Source of the DNA: Candidatus Kuenenia stuttgartensis
GTDB lineage: Bacteria; Planctomycetota; UBA11346
Length of the DNA: 64,000 nt
NCBI GenBank assembly: GCA_945876185.1
Contig: CAMCMZ010000002.1
Location: 88,073-152,072, forward strand
Direction of reading: 5' to 3'
The notes beneath the pieces are model-generated. The model was not told the DNA's origin. It ran no database searches and saw only the letters and a list, made by a program, of their open reading frames with translations. The translations under genes were made by a program, and so were the position numbers. Below, piece by piece: positions 16,032 to 24,764 of this stretch (positions within the stretch are counted from its first letter, which is position 1; every line of letters starts with the position of its first letter).

Positions 16032-17680
16032 GGGGTGACAGCTCCGGTGTTGGCGTTCTTGGGGGGGAAGTACTTGTCGATGATTGCCTGCGGCGGCGGC
16101 CGGCTGATCAGCGACCCGACGACCATCAGGACGGCTCCGATGAGGACCATCGGCATGACCGGCAGGAAGCCATAGATGGTCACCCCGCCACGGCCGCGCA
16201 GGAATAGTTCACCCAGGTCAGCGAAGATCGGCACATAGGGCACGCCGGGCTTGAGGGTCTTGATCAGCGGTTCGCTGTAGTTGTGCAGCCACCACACCCC
16301 GATCATCGCGATCACTACCCAGATCACCGCGAGCCAGGCGCCAAGGGCGGTCGATCGCTTCCAGAACATCGCGCCGAGCATGACCGGCGCGAGCGCGGCG
16401 AAGCCCGAGAACGCGAAGCGGATGGCGAGTTCGAAGATGCCTTCCTGCTTCTTGAGGGCGACCGCGATGAGGTAGGCGACGAGGCAGATGACCACGATGA
16501 AGATGCGGCCGGTCCAGATCTGGACCTTGTCGCCAAAGCGCTTCTGGCCGCCGTAGTGCGCGAATATGTCCTGGGTGAACATGGTGGTCAGGGCCATGAT
16601 CTGGCTGTCCGACGCCATGACGCAGGCCATGATGCCGGCCCCGAGGATGCCGGCCATCCACACGCTGGTGTACTTGGTGAGCAGGTCGGGAATGACGTCG
16701 TTGGTCTCGCCCGGCTTCAATCCGGGCAGCAGGTCGGCCGAGATCAGGCCAAGGTAGACGCAGGGCAGCCAGATCGCGGCGATGCAGAGCGGGTAGAAGA
16801 TCACGGTCTTCTTGAAGTGGCTGACCTTTTCCGCGGTGAAGCACATGATCGCGATATGCGGGAACATGATCGCCGACAACGGGATGAACATGTAGCTGAA
16901 GAACTCGGCCTGAGGGATGCGATCGCGCGCGAGCAGTGGGGCGAGGGTCTTGTTGTTGGCGATGCGTTCCATCACCACGTCGAAGCCGCCGATGTTGTGG
17001 CTGAGGATGATCACCGCGACGGCGCCCATGCCGAGGAACAGCACGGTCTGGAAGGTGTTCACCCAGGCCGTGCCACGCATGCCGCCGAAGAACACGTAGC
17101 TCATCACGACCAGGGCGACCAGGGCGCCGCCGAGTTCATAGGGGATCCAGTGCTGGTGCTCCTGCACGGCCTTGCCGTTCCGCATGACCTCGACCAGGAC
17201 CGCCTTGCCGTCAGCCCCGGTGACCACGCTGATCGATTCCATCACCTCGCCGCCACCCATCACCCCGATGATGATGTAGGGCACGAGCATGACCGCGGTG
17301 ACCAGGAAGATCAGGGTGCCCAGCGACGACGAACCCCAGCGGTCGCGGAAGTAGCTGACCTGGGTCATGTGGCCGAACTTCTTGCCCAGGCTCCAGAGCC
17401 GGGTGCCGATGAAAAATATCGTCAGCGGGATGACGATGGCCGAGGCCGAGGCCATCAGGCCGAACACGCCGATGCCGCGTGAATAGGTCAGTCCCGAGCT
17501 GCCGAGGATGGCGAACGCGGTCATGTTGGTACCGAACAGCGAGAGCAGGAAGACCCACTGCCCGAGCGACCGGCTGGCGACGAAGTAGTCCTCGCTCGAA
17601 TTCTTGCCCTTGCGGAAGGCGAAGACGCCGATGTAGAGGACGATGGCAAGATAGATGAAGACGACGATCGCGGGAATCAC
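16028..17680 (-). CDS. Sodium:solute symporter (SSS family)
   Basis: 550-residue inner-membrane transporter with about thirteen hydrophobic helices, starting MIPAIVVFIYLAIVLYIGVF and followed by KGKNSSEDYFVASRSLG, the SSS signature after helix 1. SGFAALAPVMLGAMFWKR matches the conserved late-helix motif. It would import a small organic molecule with sodium. The gene before it encodes a DUF3311 protein; that pairing is known for monocarboxylate permeases of the MctP type, so an organic acid is a reasonable guess. Overlaps both neighbours by 4 bases. Confidence 0.92.
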   Translation of the reverse strand: MIPAIVVFIYLAIVLYIGVFAFRKGKNSSEDYFVASRSLGQWVFLLSLFGTNMTAFAILGSSGLTYSRGIGVFGLMASASAIVIPLTIFFIGTRLWSLGKKFGHMTQVSYFRDRWGSSSLGTLIFLVTAVMLVPYIIIGVMGGGEVMESISVVTGADGKAVLVEVMRNGKAVQEHQHWIPYELGGALVALVVMSYVFFGGMRGTAWVNTFQTVLFLGMGAVAVIILSHNIGGFDVVMERIANNKTLAPLLARDRIPQAEFFSYMFIPLSAIMFPHIAIMCFTAEKVSHFKKTVIFYPLCIAAIWLPCVYLGLISADLLPGLKPGETNDVIPDLLTKYTSVWMAGILGAGIMACVMASDSQIMALTTMFTQDIFAHYGGQKRFGDKVQIWTGRIFIVVICLVAYLIAVALKKQEGIFELAIRFAFSGFAALAPVMLGAMFWKRSTALGAWLAVIWVVIAMIGVWWLHNYSEPLIKTLKPGVPYVPIFADLGELFLRGRGGVTIYGFLPVMPMVLIGAVLMVVGSLISRPPPQAIIDKYFPPKNANTGAVTP

Positions 17681-17922
17681 TTGCCGGCTCCTTTGTTTTT
17701 AGCGGCGGCGGCAGCTTCTTTTGCTTCGTCTTCATCGAGGTGCTTCGGCCACATCGTCTTGACCAGCAGCAGCATGGTCAGCGAGGCCGCCACAGCGTAG
17801 CAGGCGTGATAGAACAGGCCGATCGGAATCAGGCCGCCGACCAGGGACCGGTCAGGCCAGTTCCAGAAATCCTGGTGCAAGGCGATCAGCAGCACCACCC
17901 AGGCGGTGACGAGGTATTTCAC
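17677..17922 (-). CDS. DUF3311 small membrane protein, symporter partner
   Basis: 81 residues with two hydrophobic segments (MKYLVTAWVVLLIALHQDFW and GLIPIGLFYHACYAVAASLTMLLLV) and a charged Ala/Lys tail. The HQDFWNW and IPIGLFYHA patterns fit DUF3311, a small subunit repeatedly encoded next to SSS permeases. The stop overlaps the symporter start and its own start overlaps the propeller stop (ATGA both times). Probably needed for assembly or activity of the symporter. Confidence 0.8.
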   Translation of the reverse strand: MKYLVTAWVVLLIALHQDFWNWPDRSLVGGLIPIGLFYHACYAVAASLTMLLLVKTMWPKHLDEDEAKEAAAAAKNKGAGK

Positions 17923-19514
17923 TTGGAACCTTCAGCCGCGACGGCGTACAGATGGGTGTTGGTGGTGACGAACAACGTCCGATTGGCGTAGATCGGCGAG
18001 GCGATGACCGAGGCAGGCAGGGCGGTGACGCCCAGGACCTGCTTGGTCTTGCCCAGGGCGAGGCAGGTGAAGTTGCCTTTTTCGTCGCCGATGAAGACCT
18101 TGCCATCCAACGCATAGGTCGAGGACCAGACTTTTTCCTTGAGATCGTGGGTCCAATACGCCTTGCCGGTCAGGGCGTCGACGCAATGGACGGTGCCGGA
18201 GAAGTCGGCGACATAGATCAGGTCATCGACGATCGACATGGTCGAGATCGAACGACGGATGGCGTCGTACGACCACACCTTGCCGCTGGTGGTGATGTCG
18301 CCGGTCTTGGTCGGATCGATGCAGTGCAGGAGGCCAAGGCCTTCGCCATGTTCGGGATCCTGCCCGACCTGGGCGTAGACCTTGCCCTTGTACAGCACCG
18401 GGCTGGCGATGAGTTCGCTGACGCCGTCATAGGCGGGATACTTGATCGCCTTGCCGTTGCGGCTCTTGCGGTCGGCGGGATTGCAATCGTACCACCAGAT
18501 CTTTTTCAGGGTGTCGACGTCACCGATCTTCGTCGGGACGGGCTCGATGCCATAGCACCAGCCGTCGCCGCCACCGTAGACGAGCTGGTTCTTGCCGTCG
18601 AAGCTGCCGTAGGACAGCGACGACCAGAGCCCATGCAGGATGCGCGGGCCCTGCTGCAGATCGTCCTCGGCGATGAACTTGCCGGTCTTCTTGTCCAGGG
18701 CGATGAGCGATGGCGCCTTGGGCGCGGGCACGTTGACGTGGGACCAGTCCTGGCCGTTGGAGGTCACGACGTAGATGGTGTCACCAATGATGAGCGGAGA
18801 CGAGTTCGCCGCGTTGTGATGGAAGACGCCGAGTTCTTCCATCATGTCAAAGCGCCAGACGATGTCGGCATCGGTCGGGCCGGTCGGGATCGGGCTCGCG
18901 TTGGCGCCAACGCCACCAAGGTACTTGGCCTCGTCCTGGAAACCCTCGTTGCCGCCGGCCAGACCCTTGACGGTCAGGCAGAGCACCTCGCAGCGCGGGG
19001 TGACGACGTAGACGTAGTTGCCCTCGACCGTGGGCGAGCAGGTCATGCCGACGAATTCCCAGTCGTTGACCTTGCCGCTTTCGAGTTTCGGGGTCGCGAG
19101 CTGCCACAGCAGCTTGCCGGTCTTCTCGTCCAGGCAGTAGAGGCAGTTCTTGTCGCCCTTGAACTTGGGATCGCGCGGGGCCTCGTTGTTGGTGCCGACG
19201 AAGATCCGCCCACCAGAGACGGTCGGGGTGCCAAAGGACTGGGATCCCAGCTTGGCGACCCAGCGCAGGCCCTTGGTGGTGGCGGGATCGATGTCCTCTT
19301 TGCCGGGAAATGGCTTGCCCGGCTCGAAGGTCGCCGGCACGCCCTTGGCACCGGGGTGGTACATGTTGCGGCTCGGATTGCCGCCCCACTGGGGCCAGTC
19401 GGCTCCGACCTCGGCCAGGGCCGCCGGGCGGGGCGTGTCAGCGCAGGCCGCCATGCTGATCAGGACGGGGGCGGCGCAGACCAGGGATGTAAGGATGCGG
19501 GCGATGGCGTTCAT
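17919..19514 (-). CDS. Exported PQQ-like beta-propeller protein (532 aa)
   Basis: The start at 19514 gives a signal peptide (MNAIARILTSLVCAAPVLIS, then MAACADTPRP) with a possible weak lipobox. The mature protein begins ADWPQWGGNPSRNMY, the W-x-x-W-x-G start typical of PVC-group PQQ-like propellers. Blade motifs recur: LYCLDEKTGKLLWQL, SLIALDKKTGKFI, VHCVDALTGKAYWTHDL and LFVTTNTHLYAVA. Such proteins are periplasmic; some are quinoproteins, others only scaffolds. I do not see the disulfide and Asp set of true PQQ alcohol dehydrogenases clearly. The ORF-track start at 19745 is too early because 19514 overlaps the upstream stop by ATGA. Confidence 0.85.
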   Translation of the reverse strand: MNAIARILTSLVCAAPVLISMAACADTPRPAALAEVGADWPQWGGNPSRNMYHPGAKGVPATFEPGKPFPGKEDIDPATTKGLRWVAKLGSQSFGTPTVSGGRIFVGTNNEAPRDPKFKGDKNCLYCLDEKTGKLLWQLATPKLESGKVNDWEFVGMTCSPTVEGNYVYVVTPRCEVLCLTVKGLAGGNEGFQDEAKYLGGVGANASPIPTGPTDADIVWRFDMMEELGVFHHNAANSSPLIIGDTIYVVTSNGQDWSHVNVPAPKAPSLIALDKKTGKFIAEDDLQQGPRILHGLWSSLSYGSFDGKNQLVYGGGDGWCYGIEPVPTKIGDVDTLKKIWWYDCNPADRKSRNGKAIKYPAYDGVSELIASPVLYKGKVYAQVGQDPEHGEGLGLLHCIDPTKTGDITTSGKVWSYDAIRRSISTMSIVDDLIYVADFSGTVHCVDALTGKAYWTHDLKEKVWSSTYALDGKVFIGDEKGNFTCLALGKTKQVLGVTALPASVIASPIYANRTLFVTTNTHLYAVAAEGSK

Positions 19515-21826
19515 GGGGCCTTCTTCGCGGAAGCGTTCGGGGTGACCGAGATATTGTCGAGGTAGACGCGCTGTTCGGTCGGGCTGAAGCCGAACAAGCC
19601 GGGGGATCCCTGGCGATGGGCGACCTGGTGCGTAGTTTCGATGGTCCAGGCCGCCGGTTCGGCTTCGTCGCGTTTCCAGGCCTTGGCGCGGACGACCCCG
19701 CTGCCGTCGGGGTTGAGATCCACCCGGGCGGTCATGCGATACCACACTCCGGGGGTGACCGTGAACGGCACCGAGGCGCGGATGCGTTCGAGGTTGGAAT
19801 TGATCTCAAGTTCCTGGGCATTGCCCTTGAGGATGATCATGTAGCGCTGGTTGATCAGGCCGACCTCGCTCATCTTGCGGCGGTTGCCATCCGTCTTCAT
19901 GTCGGCCTGGATGGTGTAGTCGGACTGGTCGGCCAAGCCGATGAACACCGTCGCACGCTGGAAGAGACGGTTGTCGATGGTCTTGGTGAACACCTTGTTG
20001 CCGTCGACCTCGGTGACCTCCCACTTGAGGCGCGCGCCGATCCACGGCAGGGGCGGGTAGGCGAAGACATGGTCGAACTTCACCGGTTTCTTGTCGAACA
20101 TGTGGGTGTCGCTGAGTTCGTATTGCGAGAAGTCCTCTTTGATCGGCAGGTTGTTGAGGATGCGGCCGCGCAGGTAGCCGGTGAGGTTGCCGGCGGTGGC
20201 CTTGAACATGCCGGCCGACGGGCGTGGCTTCACCTCGGCGATGATGGTGCCGGGATCGGTCCACGAGGCGTCGAGCAGGCTCTGGATGCGGGCGGTGGGC
20301 GGAATGAATTTTTCCCAGGTCACGGGCGCGCTGGCGTGGTAGTCGACCGGCAGACCATCGGCGTCGACCGCACCCATCTTGACCGCCCGATTTTCACCGG
20401 TGCGCAGGATGACCTCGGCGGGAATGGGCTGCAGTTTGACCGGCGCAGCGGTGGACTTGGGCAGCGTGGCCACCGGTGCCGGGGTGGGGGAGGCGCGCAC
20501 GGTGCCGAAGCAATAGAGTTTCTCAGTGCTGTGGATGTAGACGCGGCCGTGGGCGATCGCGGGGGCGCCATTGTTTTCGCCCGCCAGCTTGACCGACGAC
20601 AGGACCTCTGCCTTGGTGTCCGTGGGCCGGACGATCAAGAAAGTGCCATCCTTGATCGGCACATAGAGTTTGCCGTCGCCGTAGGCGATGGACGAATGAA
20701 GCTGATCGATGCCGAATTTTTCATGCCAGAGCTGCTTGCCGGTCTTGGCATCGACCGCGACCAGTTCGGCGGTTTCGGTGGTCAGGTAGATCCGGTCACC
20801 GACCACGATGGGCGAACTCGACCAGGCAGCCAAGCCGGGGTTGCGCCAGACCTCTGCCGAGCGCGGCAGGATCGGGGTCTGACTGACCTCGATATCGGCC
20901 GGACCGGCCTTGACCTTCAGGTCGATGGCGACCAGCCGGCCGCTTTCGCTGGTGTCGACGTTTTCCTTGGCGTGGATGGCGACCAGGCGATCGTCGCCCA
21001 GAAGAAGCACGGAACTGTTGATGCCGCCATAGGACAGCGGGAATCGCCACTGCGGTTCCCCGGTGTTGGCGTCGATCGCCACTACGTTGCCGCAGCCGGT
21101 GCCAGAGAAGAATACTTCGCGTTTGCCAAGCTTTCCGAACACCGGCGTGCCCATCGAGTTATCTTTGGGCCGGATGCCGGGGCTTGAGGACCAGATCTGG
21201 TCGCCGGTGCGTTTATCATAGGCATAGAAGCGGTCCTGCACCGGTCCGTGGGCGCCCCAGTTCGAGGTCATGCAGTGCACGATCACCAGATCGCGGTGGA
21301 TCGACGGCGGTCCGGTGCGGCCGTTGGGGAAAGTCATGCGGCCGAGTTCTTCCATCAGCGATCGGTGCCAGAGCGCCTTGCCGTCGGCCGTGAACGCCGC
21401 GAGCATGCCGGCCGAGGTCTGGACGTAGACGTTGCCGGTGTCGCCGTCGATGACCGGCGCACCAATCGAGTAGCGGCTGTAGATGATGTCGCTCAGGAAA
21501 TCGCTGAAGCCCTGTTCCCAGACGGTCTTGCCGGTCGCGGCGTCGAGGCAGCGCAGAACCTCGCGCATCATTTGGCCCTCGCCCTGGTAGCCCAGGACGT
21601 AGACGCGTTCACCCCGGATGACCGGGGTGCCGCGGCCCATCAGGGCGACCTCCCACAACTGGCCAGCCCCACCCGGCGTCCACGACCCGGGCAGGTCCTT
21701 CTCATCGCTGACCCCGTTCTGATGCGGACCGCGCCAACCCAGCCAGTCGGCCTCGCTGGCAGCGGTGGGGGTCGCAGCCAGGACGGCAAACATGAGGCAG
21801 CCGAACAGGCAAAAACGGGAAATCAT
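19511..21826 (-). CDS. Exported PQQ-like propeller with C-terminal lectin-like domain
   Basis: First gene of the eleven-gene run. A signal peptide (MISRFCLFGCLMFAVLAATP) precedes EADWLGWRGPHQNGVS, the PQQ-like N-terminal motif. The propeller spans about residues 25-435 with repeated blades (LRCLDAATGKTVWE, VVAIDANTGEPQWRF, LVAVDAKTGKQLWHE). A proline-rich linker leads to an Ig-like part and then a beta-sandwich (about 560-765, QRVYLDNISVTPN at its end) like the DUF1080/LamG type. The Shine-Dalgarno GGAG precedes ATG 21826. Periplasmic or surface-linked; propeller and sandwich could bind a quinone cofactor and a glycan respectively. Confidence 0.85.
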   Translation of the reverse strand: MISRFCLFGCLMFAVLAATPTAASEADWLGWRGPHQNGVSDEKDLPGSWTPGGAGQLWEVALMGRGTPVIRGERVYVLGYQGEGQMMREVLRCLDAATGKTVWEQGFSDFLSDIIYSRYSIGAPVIDGDTGNVYVQTSAGMLAAFTADGKALWHRSLMEELGRMTFPNGRTGPPSIHRDLVIVHCMTSNWGAHGPVQDRFYAYDKRTGDQIWSSSPGIRPKDNSMGTPVFGKLGKREVFFSGTGCGNVVAIDANTGEPQWRFPLSYGGINSSVLLLGDDRLVAIHAKENVDTSESGRLVAIDLKVKAGPADIEVSQTPILPRSAEVWRNPGLAAWSSSPIVVGDRIYLTTETAELVAVDAKTGKQLWHEKFGIDQLHSSIAYGDGKLYVPIKDGTFLIVRPTDTKAEVLSSVKLAGENNGAPAIAHGRVYIHSTEKLYCFGTVRASPTPAPVATLPKSTAAPVKLQPIPAEVILRTGENRAVKMGAVDADGLPVDYHASAPVTWEKFIPPTARIQSLLDASWTDPGTIIAEVKPRPSAGMFKATAGNLTGYLRGRILNNLPIKEDFSQYELSDTHMFDKKPVKFDHVFAYPPLPWIGARLKWEVTEVDGNKVFTKTIDNRLFQRATVFIGLADQSDYTIQADMKTDGNRRKMSEVGLINQRYMIILKGNAQELEINSNLERIRASVPFTVTPGVWYRMTARVDLNPDGSGVVRAKAWKRDEAEPAAWTIETTHQVAHRQGSPGLFGFSPTEQRVYLDNISVTPNASAKKAP

Positions 21827-21927
21827 GGATGGTTCTCCGGGACGGATGGTTCAGAGCGCGGGAAGAAGTTGGTTCAGTTCGACGGGGTCGGTTGCGTTTG
21901 CACCAGGGCGGAAGGCGGCGGTTCCAG

Positions 21928-21942
21928 CTATGTGGTCCATAG
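21928..21942. promoter_or_regulatory. Palindrome in leader of the eleven-gene operon
   Basis: CTATG-TGGTC-CATAG is a 5-bp-arm inverted repeat about 100 bases upstream of the first propeller gene, in the 261-base region between menE and the operon. A TATAAC-like hexamer on the minus strand lies further upstream (near 21991). The palindrome could be a regulator site. Position and symmetry are the only evidence. Confidence 0.3.
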
Positions 21943-22087
21943 TATTTGACGGTCGGATCCGCGAGGCGTTGGGGGGTAGGGCCGGAACGTTATACATCAC
22001 CGCACCAGGCGCGAGGCGGAAGGCGGATCACCATGGACGGGCGAGGAGACTCGGCGCAATTCGCACGTTTCCTCGAATAAACTCTGT

Positions 22088-23617
22088 TCATCGCTTGATC
22101 TCAGCGGGATCCCAGCCCGCCAACGGTGGCCGGGTCGGCACGGCGAACCGGTCGGCCAGACCGGCGCGGGCCAGCTTGCCGCCAGGTCCGGTCGGCAACG
22201 CCTCGACCCACAACCAGCGGCGTGGCCGCTTGTAGCCGCTCAGGTTCGCCTGCATCCAGGTCGCCAGTTCTGCGTCGTCGGGAATCACGGTTTTCGCCAC
22301 CAGCACCGCCGCCACCGACTGGCCCCAGGCCGGATCAGCCAGGCCCACGACTGCCGCAGCGGCGATGGCGGGATGACGCACCAGGACGGCTTCGACCTCG
22401 GCCGGGTAGATGTTCTCGCCGCCGCTCAGGATCAGGTCATCGCGGCGACAGGCGATGGTCACGAATCCGTCATCATTAAGCGACCCCAGGTCGCCGGTGG
22501 CGAACCAGGCTCCAGTGATCTCGCCCAGTTCCCCGTCGGATTCGTAACCGGCGAACAACGTCGGCCCGGCGATCTCGATCTGACCGATCGTGCCGTTCGC
22601 GACGGGCAGGTCGCCGTTGCGGATGCGCAGGCGCACCCCCGGCAACGGGCGACCCGCGCTGGTGGGATGCGCCGTATATTCGCTGGGCAGCAGGGTGGCG
22701 ACCTGGCTGCACGCCTCGGTCAGACCATAGGTCTGGCTTGGTGCCAGGCCGAGATCAGCCGAACGCCGCGCCAGATCTGCGTCGAGCGGCCCGCCGCCGG
22801 TCAGCAGGCAGCGCAAGCGGCGCGGCCACGGTCGACCGGCGCGATCATCGATGAGCCGCGCGAGCATGGTCGGCACCACGCTGATGCCGGTGATGGGTTC
22901 AGCGTCGAGCAGGTGGTTGATCTCGGCGGCCTCGAAACGGCTGGTGATCCACAGGCCGCAGCCGCTCCAGGCGGCGCGCAGCACGGTCGCCGCGCCACCG
23001 ATGTGGTCGAGCGGCAACGGACAGCACCAGCCGTCCTCTGGCGTCAGCCCCAGGTGCGTCACCGCCGCCTGCGCCGCCCGATTCACCGCCAGCATCGGCA
23101 GGCGGGCCGCCTTGGGGCGTCCTGAGGTGCCCGAGGTGAACAGCACCAGGGCCGGATCCGCGAGCGATGACGAACGCACCGGCGCGTCGTCATAGGCCGG
23201 TGCCGGCGCCAGGGTCAACCGGCGCGGCCCGGTCGGCGGACTGAGGACGGATCGGGGTTCGCGCGGATCCGGGAGTTCGAGGCCTGGCGGGGAAATTTCC
23301 TCGTCGGTCAGCGCTGCGGCCGGATGGTCGGGCGCCGCCAGCAACCAGTCGAGGTGCGCCCGCAGAACCTGGTCCCGCAATTCAGCGTGCGCCAGACGGT
23401 GGTTGAAGAGCACCATGGTCGCACCGAGTCGAGGCAAGCCGGCGAGCGCCGCTGCCGCCACCGCGTCATTGACCAACCCCAACCCGACCCGATCGCCCGG
23501 GCGGATGCCGGCCCGGCTGAAGGCCCGCGCCGCTGCGGATTCTCCGGGGAATATCCAGGGCGGATCGTCCTCGCCGGGATCCGGCCGCCGCGTCGGCCTG
23601 AGCCAACCAAGGGTCAT
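22088..23617 (-). CDS. menE: o-Succinylbenzoate--CoA ligase
   Basis: Adenylate-forming ligase of menaquinone synthesis that converts o-succinylbenzoate to its CoA ester. The P-loop is LVLFTSGTSGRPKAARLP, A5 is PSQTYGLTEACSQVA, and WFATGDLGSLNDDGFV plus ILSGGENIYPAEVEAVLV are the hinge motifs of ANL ligases. A C-terminal Lys lies in LPTGPGGKLARAGL. The length of 509 is normal. The assignment as MenE rests on its place: its start overlaps the menC stop by ATGA, with menA upstream. Last gene of the menA-menC-menE unit. Confidence 0.85.
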   Translation of the reverse strand: MTLGWLRPTRRPDPGEDDPPWIFPGESAAARAFSRAGIRPGDRVGLGLVNDAVAAAALAGLPRLGATMVLFNHRLAHAELRDQVLRAHLDWLLAAPDHPAAALTDEEISPPGLELPDPREPRSVLSPPTGPRRLTLAPAPAYDDAPVRSSSLADPALVLFTSGTSGRPKAARLPMLAVNRAAQAAVTHLGLTPEDGWCCPLPLDHIGGAATVLRAAWSGCGLWITSRFEAAEINHLLDAEPITGISVVPTMLARLIDDRAGRPWPRRLRCLLTGGGPLDADLARRSADLGLAPSQTYGLTEACSQVATLLPSEYTAHPTSAGRPLPGVRLRIRNGDLPVANGTIGQIEIAGPTLFAGYESDGELGEITGAWFATGDLGSLNDDGFVTIACRRDDLILSGGENIYPAEVEAVLVRHPAIAAAAVVGLADPAWGQSVAAVLVAKTVIPDDAELATWMQANLSGYKRPRRWLWVEALPTGPGGKLARAGLADRFAVPTRPPLAGWDPAEIKR

Positions 23618-24699
23618 AACGTCGGCGGATCCTTGAGGTCACCGATGCCCAACCCGGCCCGGGCGTGAATGGTGATATCGCCGCCGCTCATCTTCAGGGG
23701 TTCAGTGGTGAGATCGTCGACGATCAGATCGCCGGTCGCCAGACCGTGCGCCTGCTGGTCAAGCGCGAGCGCCGCCGCCATGTGGGTGGCGTGGGCGCGG
23801 CCGATCGCTCCATCCAACGTCGACGACAGCACGATCCCCAGGCCGCACGACTTGGCGAGCTGCACCGCCTGGCGGATCGGCCGCCAGCCGCCGAACAGCA
23901 TCGGCTTGAGCACCACCACATCGGCGGCCTGGGCGGCGCCGATGCGACCGACATCGGCGGGGACGCGAGCGGATTCGTCGAGAGCGATCTTCACCGCCGC
24001 ACGGCGGCGCAGTTGCGCGGTCCGGTCGAGGTCCGCCGCCGGCAGGGGTTGTTCCAGGTATTCGAGCGCATCCGGGCCGATCTCGCTGGCGAAGGCCAGG
24101 GCCTGCTCGGCGGTCCAGGCACCATTGGCGTCGGCGCGCAGGGCGATCCGCTTCGCCACCCGGGTACGCAAGGATGTCACCTGCTTGGCGGCAAGGTGAT
24201 GGTCGGGCGACAGCTTCACCTTCACGGTGCGGAAACCGGCCCGCACCGCCGCATCGGCGGCAGCGAGCTGGTCGTTGCCGCTGATCAGCGCGTTGACCGG
24301 GATCCAGGGCGAATACTGGGGCGAGAGCAGTTCCGCGAGCGGCACCCCGTGCAGCTTTGCGAGGAGATCGAGCAGGGCGCCTTCCACCGCCGAACGGGCG
24401 CAGGGCGTGGCGGCGAGGACGCGCTCAAGCGGCCCGAGCGGCGCGTCGGGCCGGCCGCGATCAAGCCAGGTAGCGATGAAGGTGTCGTCGAGCAGGTCCA
24501 CCGCCTGGGCCAGCGCCGCGGCGCAGTCCTTGGGTTTTTCCCCGCCGAACAAGGGCAAGGGCGCGGCCTCGCCCAAGCCCGTCAGGCCGCTGCCGTCGCC
24601 GACCGCCAGCACCCACACCCGGCGCAGGCCGATGGTGCCCTGGCTGGTATGCACCGGCCGGGCGAACATCAGGTCACGAACGGAGAGGATGGCGGGCAC
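23614..24699 (-). CDS. menC: o-Succinylbenzoate synthase (enolase superfamily)
   Basis: MenC dehydrates SHCHC to o-succinylbenzoate in menaquinone synthesis. The enolase-superfamily barrel residues are visible: TVKVKLS (the KxK catalytic pair), LRADANGAW, LEYLEQPL (Glu ligand), ALDESARV (Asp ligand) and VVLKPMLFGG (the second-side Lys). I chose GTG 24699, giving VPAILSVRDLMFARPVHTSQ, as the start. The ORF-track TTG at 24783 would overlap menA with unrelated residues. The stop overlaps menE. Expected length of about 361 residues fits OSBS enzymes. Confidence 0.85.
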   Translation of the reverse strand: MPAILSVRDLMFARPVHTSQGTIGLRRVWVLAVGDGSGLTGLGEAAPLPLFGGEKPKDCAAALAQAVDLLDDTFIATWLDRGRPDAPLGPLERVLAATPCARSAVEGALLDLLAKLHGVPLAELLSPQYSPWIPVNALISGNDQLAAADAAVRAGFRTVKVKLSPDHHLAAKQVTSLRTRVAKRIALRADANGAWTAEQALAFASEIGPDALEYLEQPLPAADLDRTAQLRRRAAVKIALDESARVPADVGRIGAAQAADVVVLKPMLFGGWRPIRQAVQLAKSCGLGIVLSSTLDGAIGRAHATHMAAALALDQQAHGLATGDLIVDDLTTEPLKMSGGDITIHARAGLGIGDLKDPPTL

Positions 24700-24764
24700 G
24701 GCGGCAGGGTTCGGGTTGGCTTGTATTTGGGATAGACGGAAGCGGTTCGGGATCCCTGAGCGTG

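Noticed and set aside
17952-21187. Two long plus-strand ORFs (537 and 523 aa)
   Set aside because: Both are antisense to the propeller genes and lack motifs.
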